DNA from: Borovskyia barvae
Taxonomy: Eukaryota; Euglenozoa; Kinetoplastea; Trypanosomatida; Trypanosomatidae
NCBI GenBank assembly: GCA_030849085.1
Contig: JASAOM010001016.1
Location: forward strand, 1 to 64,000
Direction of reading: 5' to 3'
DNA: 64,000 nt
Numbering within the stretch: position 1 is the stretch's first letter; each line of letters begins with the position of its first letter. A program made the translations under genes and the position numbers. Positions 10,183 through 20,069 of this stretch are shown piece after piece. A model generated the notes under the pieces. The model was given only the letters and a program-made list of their open reading frames with translations. It made no database searches and was not told where the DNA came from.

Positions 10183-12021
10183 TCAAAGTGAGCGAACGAA
10201 GGATGGTCGAAGGTACTGCTGAGACATCTCCCGAAACAATCGGTAGATGCTCAACACGACATCACTCGCGGCCAGGGCCTGGCAGCACTCCTCCCAACTC
10301 TTATCATTGTCGAAGAGGGGGGCGGCTACCAACGATCGACCACGAAGCAGATAATCATCCCACGGCACCTCGTGGGCAAGGGCGTCTGTGTTCGTGTTTC
10401 TCGTGGACAGCCACGGCCGTAGCCACTCACGAAGCTCATCAAAGGATTCGCTACTTTCTCGCTCTACTTTAGAGGGACGGTGCTGAAGGCGCTCCCATGC
10501 CTTCTTGCTCATCACGGTGCTGCAGCCTGCGTATCTGTCGCGGAGCAGCGCGCCAAGACGTGCTCGATCGTCGTGAGAGAGAAACCCAATCGCACGCTCG
10601 CACTCCAGTTGGATGGCGTTGACGAGTTCCGGTTGGACGAAGCAGGGTATAGGTCGGCCGTGTGACACATCGGGAGCCGTGGAAAGGCACCGCTTCATGC
10701 AGGACAACAACCCAGGAGTAACCGCAACCTCCATCACCGTCATGGGCTGATCCGTGTAGTTGCTGGAGTAGAGCGGCGGTGTCTTCGGGTGTGCGTCGCA
10801 GCTTGTGGTGAAGCCAAACACGCGCATCTCACGTGCAGAGTGTGGATGGTCGACGGAGATGTGGATACCAGTGGGGCTGCCCAGGCACGCAAGGCACCGC
10901 AGGAGAAAATCCTCCTTCGTGCACTTCTCCCGCTCCGCTTCACGGCATGCATTCTTCTTGATGAGGGCGCAGTACACCTGCCAGTGCCGGGTGCACTGCA
11001 TCGTGAAAACACATACGCTGGCGGTCAATATCTCGTAGAGGTGCTCCAGCGTAGGCGCACTGATATCAAAGGAGAGCTTTGTCGCCCACATTGCCATCAC
11101 ATCGTCTACTGTGGCCAGCGGTTTACCAAGATCGTCGCAGAAGAGTCGTTTGTACATCGGTGGATTGGCCATGAAGAGTTTCAACTGGCCAAAGTGCAGC
11201 GGAGGGAGTTCGTCGTTCACAACGCGCTCTGTAATGATGCGGACCAGTACATCCGAACTGAGATTGTTGTGGCCCTTGCCATCTTCCTGGTAGAGGTACG
11301 TGACACAAGGTTTTACATCCGAGTCTCGGGCACGCTGTAGGGTGTAAGAGTGGCTGATGCGCACAACGGTGTCGTGTGTGCCATGATGCAGCACGACCGG
11401 ACACTTCACGTCAGCGATAATGTCGATCGTGCGAAACCAGTTGTAGCCCAGGAAGTTAGCGATGGAAACTGCGTTTTGGGAGAACTCGTGAATGCACTCG
11501 CTGAGCGCGGTGAAGGGACACTGAAGAATAAGCAGGCAAGGTTGCTCCGACGGCGGGAGCGATACGGCCAGGAAGGCGGCGGCGGAGGCACCGAGTGAGC
11601 GGCCGCAGAAGATCATGCGGTTCGCTGGTACACCAAGATACCGGCGCGCAAACAGGTACGCGGAGAGGGTGTCACCGTGAATGCTGGCCTCCGTGATAGG
11701 AGTGGAGGTGAGTCCGTAGCCTGAATACTCGAAGAGGAGAACACTAACGCATGCCTCTTTGGAGACGTAGCGCAGCTCCTTGTAGGCCATACCGATGTCC
11801 ACACCGTTGGGGTGAGCATAGAGCAGGAGATGTGTGGACTGGGGGTTCACAATGAGATAGCTGAAGGTGAAGCGACCATTCTCGTCATGGCAGAGCGGGT
11901 CGACCAGGGGGACGTGCACCAGGTGGTTTGGCCGACTGGAGGTGTCATAGGAAGCCACCTTGGGTCTTGGGAATATGATGGCCTTGATGAAGGAATCCAG
12001 TCGGCCAGACATCACTGTCAT
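10183..12021 (-). CDS. Alpha/beta-hydrolase of the ABHD17/S9-like serine hydrolase type, with long C-terminal extension
   Basis: The protein is 612 aa from ATG 12019-12021; a second ATG three codons on (12010-12012) is equally possible. The frame continues upstream only through a GTG. The core (about 35-260) shows an alpha/beta-hydrolase: LLYAHPNGVD, FEYSGYG, the nucleophile elbow GRSLGAS with Ser142, the acid in HGTHDTVV (Asp217), and the catalytic His251 in GKGHNN. This order and spacing match the ABHD13/ABHD17 depalmitoylase-like group and the trypanosomatid proteins often labelled clan SC family S9 peptidases. Hydrolase activity is therefore likely; the substrate (acyl-protein, ester or peptide) cannot be read from sequence. 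The C-terminal 340 residues have no recognised domain and are unusually long for this family. Confidence 0.85.
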   Translation of the reverse strand: MTVMSGRLDSFIKAIIFPRPKVASYDTSSRPNHLVHVPLVDPLCHDENGRFTFSYLIVNPQSTHLLLYAHPNGVDIGMAYKELRYVSKEACVSVLLFEYSGYGLTSTPITEASIHGDTLSAYLFARRYLGVPANRMIFCGRSLGASAAAFLAVSLPPSEQPCLLILQCPFTALSECIHEFSQNAVSIANFLGYNWFRTIDIIADVKCPVVLHHGTHDTVVRISHSYTLQRARDSDVKPCVTYLYQEDGKGHNNLSSDVLVRIITERVVNDELPPLHFGQLKLFMANPPMYKRLFCDDLGKPLATVDDVMAMWATKLSFDISAPTLEHLYEILTASVCVFTMQCTRHWQVYCALIKKNACREAEREKCTKEDFLLRCLACLGSPTGIHISVDHPHSAREMRVFGFTTSCDAHPKTPPLYSSNYTDQPMTVMEVAVTPGLLSCMKRCLSTAPDVSHGRPIPCFVQPELVNAIQLECERAIGFLSHDDRARLGALLRDRYAGCSTVMSKKAWERLQHRPSKVERESSESFDELREWLRPWLSTRNTNTDALAHEVPWDDYLLRGRSLVAAPLFDNDKSWEECCQALAASDVVLSIYRLFREMSQQYLRPSFVRSL

Positions 12022-12577
12022 GAGGCACAGCGATGCGCCCCACTGACTCGGCAAAAGGCGTCGCACGCTCCGACACGGAGCTTCGTAGAAGCATCGATCG
12101 CGTCATGTGTAGAGGTAGAGGAGCATGGTGGGGCGAAGAGGGGGCGGAAGTTGAAACAAGCAAAAAATATGGAGGTAAGCAGAAGGAGGCGATGTCTTTC
12201 AAAAAAAGATCAGGCAAAAGGGAAGGTGCAGGAGTGGAGCAGAACAGGAAGACAAAGATAAGCAACGTCTTGCCGTTGGCCCATCATCCCCCTCCCCCCT
12301 AGGCTACCCATCTTTCCTGCTGCAGTATTGCGGCATCACGCGACTTCAACTCAGGAGAGCGAAGTAAAAAAAAGGGGGGGCGGTGAGTCGGTGAGGAGGA
12401 TCGTCACAAGTCGATCGCACGACCCGTCAGTCAGCCCACGGTGACCTCAACGTGGAACAGACGCTGTACCGAGACGCTCCCAATGGTTCTCGGGCTTGGA
12501 GAGAGGAAAGAGAAGTCGATGAACATCCGCAACCTCTCGGCACCCTACTCCCCGCCACCCTCTTCCTCCTTCATAGA

Positions 12578-12638
<61 letters not shown>

Positions 12639-12908
12639 GGGAGAGAAGCTTGGTCCCCTTCTCCTACCCGTCCTGATATCGAGAGGAATGCGAAGAGCGG
12701 TACCCCTCGTGTGGCGCCGAAGTGCAGCGCACGGCAACGCCAACGAGAACGAAAAGAAAAAAAGAAGTGCCGTACGCATGACAGAAGCGCCAACAGACCC
12801 GCCCACCTCCTCGTGCCATGGAGAGCGGAAGGAAAAGAGAGCGTAGGGATAGAGGAGGGAAGGCCCGTCTCGCCCTCTCCTCCTCAAGCACCTCCTTCCA
12901 GACCCTTC
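12022..12908. other. Intergenic region with TA/GA microsatellite
   Basis: This is the 3' UTR of the Vps39-like gene and the 5' UTR of the hydrolase. It contains a TA array with an adjoining GA array at 12581-12634. Pyrimidine-rich stretches on the minus strand at about 12200-12250 could serve trans-splicing. No gene is seen. Confidence 0.6.
12581..12634. repeat. (TA)n-(GA)n microsatellite
   Basis: About 14 TA units (12581-12608) run directly into about 13 GA units (to 12634). On the transcribed strand the order is a CT tract followed by a TA tract, about 275-330 nt downstream of the Vps39-like stop codon. Confidence 0.95.
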
Positions 12909-15848
12909 TTAGAGCTCTTCAAAGGTAGCATGCGCATCATGGCGGAAATCACGAGAGGTAGCGGGGCACACATGCGCATCAGAAGAGCACCCCTGATGGA
13001 CTATCGAACCATCCGGATATATTGACAGGACCGTCTCTGGGCGAAGCTTGCGTGTGCACACAGGGCACGTCGAGCGTTCATCCACCATGACAGAACGTGC
13101 GGAGAGCCTCAGGTGGTTCGCCTCGCCTCGGAGCGTCCGTGCAGCCAAGATAGAGCCATAAATAGCTGCCGAGTGATGCGCCGTTGTGGTGTCTCGGAAT
13201 GCCTGGATAAGGAAAGCGCTCACTCTTGCAAACGGCAGGTCATGCGGGAGCATTGGCAACACAGTAGCAGCATCGATGCCGTCACAAGAGTTGAGGACGC
13301 GTAGCGCCTCCTCCACGTGTGGCTCGGAGTTCTCTGAGGGTTGCAACAGGAGCGATAGCAGCGCGGCAAAGGCTCCCCCGCTGCTTTCCGCAGAAACGCC
13401 CTTCGCGTACGCCACGGCATCATCTAAACTGCCAGCCTCAGACCACCACATCTCCACCGCAGCGCGGTGCTTACCCTGCCTACGATACACCGCAGCTCTC
13501 TCCGGTAAACAACGGGCGCGAATGTCCTTATCGTTGAAGAAGGCCTCCGCAGCCTCGAGGTTGATCACCGCGGGGGAGGCGAGAAGGAGCTCATCAAGTC
13601 GTTCACGGTACCGCTGACGTGTCACCACCTCCACGCCATTGCAGCCGGGCTCCACAAAGAGGAGCTCGCTGAGACCTCTCCAGTAACGCTCGTATAGCGC
13701 GGGGGCGACGGTATGCACGCGATGATCCATCAGCAGTTTCGAGAGGTACTCCATGAAAAGGAAGAGCCGCGGCGGCGCCGGGGGCAACGGCTCACAACGC
13801 TGCAGAAGTTCCACCACAATTTCGTGGTGGATGACATTTTCATCCGAGAAGAAGATGGTCACGGCGCTCTCTGCAGGTACCACCGCAAAAAGCCACGACG
13901 CGTGTTGGCCCAGCAGTCGGTGGTACCGCTCCACGGGCAGACGGCGAAAGAAAAGGAGCGCTGTCACCGCGCCGGCGAGGATGTCAGCGGCTGCAGCATC
14001 CCCATCGCGAAGTAGCGGTGAGGTGAACGGTGGTGGAGAAGGCGACCTCATCCACGAAAGCAGGGTTGACGGCACGACATAGCGGCTGCTGTCTGCAAAA
14101 GAGAAGGCATGGGATGTGAAGAATTCCGAGAGCGCCTGGAGGGCAGGCTGCTCGGGCAAGGCAGTGACAATGACGTCTCCGCACACCACCGCCCGCAGCG
14201 TCTGCGCAGCCTCCTCAAACAACTTATGCCTTTCGAAAAGCAAAGCGAGGGGCACCCATTGGAGGTGTTCACGAAGTACAGCAGCAGCGCTCGTAAGCGC
14301 ACAAAAGGTATCACCGCTCACAAAAGCCGCGAGTGACTCATCTCTGTTCAACTTGCACAATGCGACGACGAGGGCGTAGTCGATCGCAGCGAGTTGCGCC
14401 CCTTTCACATCCTGTGAGGAACCCCCTCCGCCCATTATCAGCGTTGCCCGCTGTGCCTGAAGGTAGTCCACCAGCGCTGCAACTGCTTCGGGCGTCGGTG
14501 TAGATACCCTCGGTAGAGGCACTTCCACACACGCAAGCGGGGTATTATGAGTCTCTGCGAACTCAGGAAAAAGTTCGATAGCCACGCGTGCGTCGAGCTC
14601 CACGGTCGCGAAGTCACGAAAACATCCGACGTAGTCGCAGTTTCGTTCAAATTTGTGTAGCGCTCCCGCTGTCACGATGCGGCGCATTGTGGCCGACGAC
14701 ACTTGATGCGGGCAGAGACGGCACAGAAGATCAGCTGCTGCAAACAACTGCCGGGTTGCAAGCATCTCTGCCACATCCCCTATGCAGTTGCGTGCGAGGA
14801 GGTACAACTGGTGGTCGGCATCGGACACCACCGGAGGATGCTGCGCTAAGGTGTCGGGTGGAGTATCCTTTGTAGGCATAGCGCAGTCGTAGTCCGTCCA
14901 AAGACACTGTGACATCTTCGCAAGACGAGGTATGTCAAGATGTTGGCAGAGGCAGTGGCGAGGGTACGCGGTGGTATCCTCAAGCGTCGTTAGAAGAGGA
15001 AGTCGCACCTGCAGTGGCTGTGAAGGAGACGAGGGGTGATACGAAATTGCGAAAGGGTGATCGTAGCTCATCGCCGTCGGTGGCGTCGACCACAGCACGC
15101 GTGCATCACCAGGCGCCTCACTCCCATCTGATAAGAGGCTCCGCCTACCTCCCCCATCGCTCGCGACGAGTGCCTCTGGTACGGGCGCCATGGAAAGCAC
15201 GAGCGGGGCAGCCCCAGATCGAGGTGTCCCGTACAAGGCGACCGTCGAAGCGGACGATACGTGGTGAAGAAAATATTCCTTTCGTCCTCCAAGGATGAGA
15301 CTGCGGCCGAGCCAGCCAAGCGTCCGCATACCATCTGGAAGTGGCACCGTGGCTTGGGGCAGAAACTCCCATTGGTCTGTTGATGACTCGTACAGGGTGA
15401 CCCGCTTGCGCTGCAGCACCGCTAATGTAAGCCCTCCCTTGTGCCGCTTCACATGAAAGGATTCGGCATCCTTCAGATCCGTCACCGCCGCGACCTCCCG
15501 CAGACCGAATGAATTTGGCTCCGCCGCGTCGTCGTGGATGCGGTAGACAACAATGTTGTCGCCAATCAGCGCCAGCAGACGGTTCACTCCGACGACGGTG
15601 AGGGAGCGGATAGGGCGGTGGCGATGATCCACGTGTTCATGCAAGAGCGTTAGCGACACCACGCCGGTATGGGGAACGTTGGTGCCGCCTATGCGATGAA
15701 CCATCAGCCGGCTGTCACTCGTGCCGACGAAGACAAGAGTGCCACATGATGTGAGGGACTCTATCTTGTGAGGGATGGGGGCGCCAAGTGGGACGACTCG
15801 GTAAACCCCCCAGTCGAGAGACGTCTGTCGAGGGTCCTCCGACGGCAT
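12909..15848 (-). CDS. Vps39/TRAP1-type tethering subunit of HOPS or CORVET (CNH plus Vps39 domain 2)
   Basis: The protein is 979 aa from ATG 15846-15848. The N-terminal 330 residues contain beta-strand-rich segments typical of a CNH (citron homology) propeller (ESLTSCGTLVFVGTSDSRL, LLALIGDNIVVYR). The middle is an alpha-solenoid of clathrin-like repeats. The C-terminus carries the zinc-knuckle-like Vps39 domain 2 (STCPVCTRKL at 926-935, then VHQGC near 950-954). Cys928, Cys931, His951 and Cys954 could bind metal. In yeast and animals, Vps39/Vam6 (HOPS) and Vps3/TRAP1 (CORVET) bind Rab7 or Rab5 and tether membranes before endolysosomal fusion. Sequence reading alone does not separate Vps39 from Vps3. 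The neighbour downstream of transcription is the hydrolase; upstream is FAM91, another traffic factor. Confidence 0.85.
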   Translation of the reverse strand: MPSEDPRQTSLDWGVYRVVPLGAPIPHKIESLTSCGTLVFVGTSDSRLMVHRIGGTNVPHTGVVSLTLLHEHVDHRHRPIRSLTVVGVNRLLALIGDNIVVYRIHDDAAEPNSFGLREVAAVTDLKDAESFHVKRHKGGLTLAVLQRKRVTLYESSTDQWEFLPQATVPLPDGMRTLGWLGRSLILGGRKEYFLHHVSSASTVALYGTPRSGAAPLVLSMAPVPEALVASDGGGRRSLLSDGSEAPGDARVLWSTPPTAMSYDHPFAISYHPSSPSQPLQVRLPLLTTLEDTTAYPRHCLCQHLDIPRLAKMSQCLWTDYDCAMPTKDTPPDTLAQHPPVVSDADHQLYLLARNCIGDVAEMLATRQLFAAADLLCRLCPHQVSSATMRRIVTAGALHKFERNCDYVGCFRDFATVELDARVAIELFPEFAETHNTPLACVEVPLPRVSTPTPEAVAALVDYLQAQRATLIMGGGGSSQDVKGAQLAAIDYALVVALCKLNRDESLAAFVSGDTFCALTSAAAVLREHLQWVPLALLFERHKLFEEAAQTLRAVVCGDVIVTALPEQPALQALSEFFTSHAFSFADSSRYVVPSTLLSWMRSPSPPPFTSPLLRDGDAAAADILAGAVTALLFFRRLPVERYHRLLGQHASWLFAVVPAESAVTIFFSDENVIHHEIVVELLQRCEPLPPAPPRLFLFMEYLSKLLMDHRVHTVAPALYERYWRGLSELLFVEPGCNGVEVVTRQRYRERLDELLLASPAVINLEAAEAFFNDKDIRARCLPERAAVYRRQGKHRAAVEMWWSEAGSLDDAVAYAKGVSAESSGGAFAALLSLLLQPSENSEPHVEEALRVLNSCDGIDAATVLPMLPHDLPFARVSAFLIQAFRDTTTAHHSAAIYGSILAARTLRGEANHLRLSARSVMVDERSTCPVCTRKLRPETVLSIYPDGSIVHQGCSSDAHVCPATSRDFRHDAHATFEEL

Positions 15849-16458
15849 AGCTCTGCCCGCTTGCTTTGAATGGGAAGGGGGGGGAGAGGGGGGCTGAACC
15901 CGAGAAGAAAAAATGTGAGACGCGCTTGCAGATGAAGAAGAGGCGGAAAAGGGAGAAGAGGAAAAGAGTGTGTGTGTGCATCAGCGCCGCCTGAGGAGCT
16001 TTTTTTGAAAGCGAGACGGGTACAAGAACGGGTTTGGGGGTGTGGGAGTGCGGGAGAACCTTCAGCGACGCGTCCGAGGTGATGCCTTTAGTTGACCATA
16101 CGCCCCCTTTCCTTCTCTGCCCAGGCAGAAGAGAAGAGGGCAGGAGAGTGAGGGGTCCATCCTCATCACCTCTTGTCCTGAAGCTCTTACACAGCCTTGA
16201 ATAACACTGTGCACCACTCACCCTCCTTTGTACCAAAAACGGGGCCTCCCTTCCCCGAAGGCGGCGTCGGGTGGCGCCCCCCCCCCTCCCTCTCAGCGTA
16301 GAGCGAGTCCGGTTTAGACACCGTTCGGTCATGCTGAGGTGCATTCGATTGGATTTTGTGCTAAAGCAGAAATAGCAGCCATCCACCATCACCCTCTGCC
16401 CCACACAGTCCAACGCCACCCTACTGCTGCGGTAGGAGAGGCGGTGCTAGTCGACGCC
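15849..16458. other. Intergenic region
   Basis: This is the 3' UTR of FAM91 and the 5' region of the Vps39-like gene. Apart from the acceptor region and a C-run near 16278-16290, nothing gene-like is seen. Confidence 0.6.
15864..15895 (-). promoter_or_regulatory. Trans-splice acceptor region for the Vps39-like gene
   Basis: Two AGs (15894-15895 and 15864-15865) flank a C-rich tract on the minus strand. They leave a 5' UTR of 46 or 15 nt. Another pyrimidine-rich stretch lies at about 15900-15960. Confidence 0.5.
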
Positions 16459-19080
16459 TTACCATTGCTCAGACAGCGGGTCAGCATCGTCGACGACACT
16501 GAGATCTGCGCCATCGAAGGCCACAACACTGGCAGGGTACGGTGCCCCCCCAACGCCGCCGATCCTCCTCAAGTGCAGCTGTGTCACAGGGCCAGTGGCG
16601 GTGGTGGACTGGATGGTCATCTTCTCGTGAACGGCGCGCGTGAGGGTGGAGTAGCGCTCCAAGAACGCCCCGAAGTCAGCGACGGTGGCTCGCATCGCGG
16701 CGTTGTGTCGCTCACTGCAGCTCTCTCCCAAGAGGCGTGGTAAAGCCTCCACAAGTAGCGCACACGCCTCTACATGGGCGAGGGGGACACCGAGACCGAC
16801 GTCCACCACGTACACCGTCTTCAACGCGCACATCAGCGGTGATTTGGTCGAATCGCCGACCGTCAACACCGCCGCCGTCTCGTACGTGAAGGTGAATAGG
16901 AGATATCCCACCGAGTCTTGAAAGCGGAGGGCGGCCACACTCTTGGTGTGCAGGTGCCACATCGTGAGCTCGTCATCTACGAACGTTACGGTGGACGCTG
17001 ACGGGTGGTGAGCAGAGAGGACGGTCTCCACCAAGTGATACAAGTCCTCCTCGGCCGCCGTGAAGGGAACAGCCACCTCGAGATGTTGATAACCTCCGTG
17101 TGCCGTCACGCTGGCATCGCGCTGGTGAATGAGGGGAACACGAGAGACTTGCTGCACGAAGACGGGTGCGGTGGAGGTCATCTCGTTGAGCAGCAACAGG
17201 GAGGTGCCGAGCTCTGCATAACTCACCTCCGCATCGAGGGTCATGGCCTGCTGCCGGAGAAGTACCTTGTAGCCCACAACATCGCTCACAGCAGCTTTGC
17301 CCTCCTCATCCTCTACTTCGCTGGGACACTCTTCCAGCTCATCGAGGAAGGAAGGCCAACAGTGTAACGCTGTGCCGAAGGGTAACAGGATAGATGGAGG
17401 ACCACAGCGCAACTTCGAGTACAGAAACAGTAGCATCCATGGAGATGTCATATAGCTCACGGTGCTGCCGTACACGCAACTCAGCTCGATGTCGATAAGA
17501 GGCGCAGCAGAGACCGGAGAGGTGATCACACACGCCCAATAATTCCGTCCAAGCAAGCAGTACCGCGTGGTCGCCTCGAGCTCGTTCAGCGATTCAATCT
17601 TTAACAAGTCGACCCCCGTAGCCCCTTCGGGCCCAACCAGCTCGCACAGCTTTCGTAGTAGCCGACGCAGGCAAAGCACGCTGTCAATATACTTGCGCGC
17701 CTCCCCGCCGAAGCGCCCAGCCTCCTCCCAGTCGATAGAGTCAAGAAGGCTGAGGAAGGCAGGCACCATCTCGTAAGGCATCTTGCCCACCTCAAACAGC
17801 ATCACAGCCTGTTGTTTAAAAGTGGGATCTTGACTAAGGTTCGTCATCATCAGCAAACCGGTAAGCGTGGCGTCGTACAAGAGCGCCACTCTCTTGACGG
17901 GGTGTGCATCGCTCGCTGCGACGCCCTTGTGCTGGTCGCTTACGTTGTCCTCAGACGCGAGACCACCCATCGAGGTTTGAAGCTGCCACCGCGTTGATGC
18001 AATAACACGCGCCGCCACCTCCTCCTGCCAGCTTGGATGCACTCCATCGAGCGTCGCACCATGCAACTCCTCGGGCAGCGAGGGGTGCTTTTCTTGCACA
18101 AGGCCAAGCCGTACGAGCAGCTGAACAGCACCGCAGACGTCCTCCTCCGGGAGCATCAGCAGCTGCGCGAGGAGTCGGAGAGGGGTGCGATCGTCCACTG
18201 TAGACAGGATGCGGTAGAGCAGCAGCTCCTGTGGGTCGTCTGACGTGCGATTCATCACGAAGTGAAACACCAGCGGTGGTACCACGACACACGCATCCGG
18301 TGAAACATCAAAGCGGGCCACCACCAGAGCGTGATGGTACAACCGCTGCAGTGCCTCCTTGGGGAGCGCGTACACGCGGATCGTATCGCCGGTAAAAACA
18401 GACTGAGGCATCAGCGAGGCAGTTGGTAGCTCATGTCGCACCGGGGCGGTGCCTTTGCTCATCAGCAAGCGGTAGAGGGCAACGTCGTCTGATGATAGCC
18501 CCTGCAAACGCTTCTTAAGGGCATCGGTGGCGTACTGGACGGTGTCGATCGTCCAGAAAGGGTCCAGTGTGACGGTCGGCAGAAGTGTGTCAGGGAGGTA
18601 CTCATTGACATAGGCGCGGTTGACGTGCCAACGCAGTTTACTGCGCACCTCCTTTGTGAGCTGCAAGTATTGATTGCGGCCGATGCCGAGAAGGTTAAGC
18701 GCATCGATGGCAGTGAAGTTCGGCAGCCGATCATAGCTCTGCTCGCCCTTCAGCAGCTCAGCCATCATACTGGTGTAGTACGAGAGTGGAGTTTCCTTCG
18801 TGTAATGCACAATATGTTTTTGTTGCGCGTACGGGTATAACTGCAGCATTTCGGCCGCGTACCGCACCATCTCTCGATAGTACACCTCCTCCTTCGTCAT
18901 CGCCCGCACAAACTCGGGGAGGCGATGGTAGGCATGACTTCGAAGGATGGCGTGCTGCATCGTTCGCGTGTGATAGTCGAACGGAGTCATGCGCTGTTGC
19001 AACGAGGGGGGAAGAAGGCTATAAGGGGTGCGATTTTGCAGTGCCTGCTGCAGTTCTGCCCCATCAGCAGACGCGGACAT
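16459..19080 (-). CDS. FAM91: FAM91 family protein (trans-Golgi vesicle-tethering cofactor)
   Basis: The protein is 873 aa from ATG 19078-19080; the preceding in-frame codon is GTG and is not used. The N-terminal domain matches the FAM91 family closely: YYREMVRYAAEML, QLYPYAQQKH, TPLSYYTSMMAELL, SYDRLPNFTA and LLGIGRNQY lie at about 69-139. A second block near 260-330 (VVPPLVFHFVMNR, LLYRILSTVDD, LVRLGLVQEKHP) aligns with the winged-helix-like part of human FAM91A1. The C-terminal half has a further family block (PWMLLFLYSKL, GPPSILLPFG) at about 545-575. Human FAM91A1 works with TBC1D23 and WDR11 to capture endosome-derived vesicles at trans-Golgi golgins. A similar role here is an inference. 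Its Vps39-like neighbour also acts in membrane tethering. Confidence 0.88.
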   Translation of the reverse strand: MSASADGAELQQALQNRTPYSLLPPSLQQRMTPFDYHTRTMQHAILRSHAYHRLPEFVRAMTKEEVYYREMVRYAAEMLQLYPYAQQKHIVHYTKETPLSYYTSMMAELLKGEQSYDRLPNFTAIDALNLLGIGRNQYLQLTKEVRSKLRWHVNRAYVNEYLPDTLLPTVTLDPFWTIDTVQYATDALKKRLQGLSSDDVALYRLLMSKGTAPVRHELPTASLMPQSVFTGDTIRVYALPKEALQRLYHHALVVARFDVSPDACVVVPPLVFHFVMNRTSDDPQELLLYRILSTVDDRTPLRLLAQLLMLPEEDVCGAVQLLVRLGLVQEKHPSLPEELHGATLDGVHPSWQEEVAARVIASTRWQLQTSMGGLASEDNVSDQHKGVAASDAHPVKRVALLYDATLTGLLMMTNLSQDPTFKQQAVMLFEVGKMPYEMVPAFLSLLDSIDWEEAGRFGGEARKYIDSVLCLRRLLRKLCELVGPEGATGVDLLKIESLNELEATTRYCLLGRNYWACVITSPVSAAPLIDIELSCVYGSTVSYMTSPWMLLFLYSKLRCGPPSILLPFGTALHCWPSFLDELEECPSEVEDEEGKAAVSDVVGYKVLLRQQAMTLDAEVSYAELGTSLLLLNEMTSTAPVFVQQVSRVPLIHQRDASVTAHGGYQHLEVAVPFTAAEEDLYHLVETVLSAHHPSASTVTFVDDELTMWHLHTKSVAALRFQDSVGYLLFTFTYETAAVLTVGDSTKSPLMCALKTVYVVDVGLGVPLAHVEACALLVEALPRLLGESCSERHNAAMRATVADFGAFLERYSTLTRAVHEKMTIQSTTATGPVTQLHLRRIGGVGGAPYPASVVAFDGADLSVVDDADPLSEQW

Positions 19081-20069
19081 CACGACAGAGAGGGCGTAAC
19101 CCCCTGCAACTGTTACGCCGAGGGAGGACGGGGAAGGGGAAAGATGAAGGCAGAGGAGTGGCCCTGCGTACGTCCCAAACGGTGCACAGGAAGAGATGAA
19201 GGGAGAGAGAGGATGCTGATGCGAGTGATGATGCTACAGTAAAACTTGTGCGATACAGACGCGTGTGTTTTGTGGGAGCAACGCGCTCGGTCGTTGAGTC
19301 GGTCTATGCGGCCGCTCGGGCTTTGACTACGTTGCTGTCGCCGCACCGATACTCGTGCTGGACCCCGAAGTACCGAACAATCCAACGCACAAAGAGAACG
19401 AGTGGGGGGAGTGAGGCACCGCCACGGGAAAGAATTCAAAACAACATTAGTAAAGCAGCGTTGATCGAAGGGAGAGACGCGTTCATGGGGTTGCACAAGT
19501 TCGGCTGTATAGAGAGAGAAGCGATGAGGAGGGGGAGGAGGAGAGGTGCAAGGTCCGGTGGTCTTCACCGCTGTCCCATTCTCTTCCCTCGCAAGTAGCT
19601 GAAAGGCACCCCCATCAAAGAATGGCGGGGGGCGAATAGGAAATGATAGAGGCGTGCACCTCTCCTCCCTCTTTTTCGATCGCAGCCGATCATCTCTCCT
19701 CCCTCTGTTCTTCACAGCATGCGAGCAGAGCGGGAATGGGGGGAGGGAGAGGAGAGAAAGAGGCAGGGAAGACGGTACGACAGGAGATGAAACAATGTCT
19801 TCACGGTTGTTTCCTCTGTATCTGTGTGTGTGTGTTGCACGGGCCGCTATCCCAGTGGAAAGGTTCAGGAAAGGGAGGCGCCACAGCGGAGACTTCCGCC
19901 ATCTCAAGACAAATTAGAAAAGGAAGCCGGAGAGCGGCCGTCGTCGCCGGTCACGGAAGCGCTCGTTGCCACCCACGCGTAGTCCAGCGCTCGGGGAGGG
20001 CGAAAGGAAGCGGATGGCTCCCTGCCCCTCCACTTGTTCAACCCTCGCCACCTCATCTCTTCTTTTTCT
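19081..20069. other. Intergenic region
   Basis: This is the 3' UTR of the RNase H2C gene and the 5' region of FAM91. A 264-codon minus-strand open frame (19113-19907) runs through the FAM91 splice acceptor and has no recognisable features, so it is not called. Nothing else is seen. Confidence 0.6.
19104..19160 (-). promoter_or_regulatory. Polypyrimidine tract and trans-splice acceptor for FAM91
   Basis: A pyrimidine-rich tract on the minus strand (about 19121-19160) precedes AGs at 19110-19111 and 19104-19105, leaving 23-30 nt of 5' UTR before ATG 19080. Confidence 0.55.

Noticed and set aside
19113-19907. 264-codon minus-strand open frame
   Set aside because: It crosses the FAM91 splice acceptor and its content is basic low-complexity, as expected of UTR DNA.
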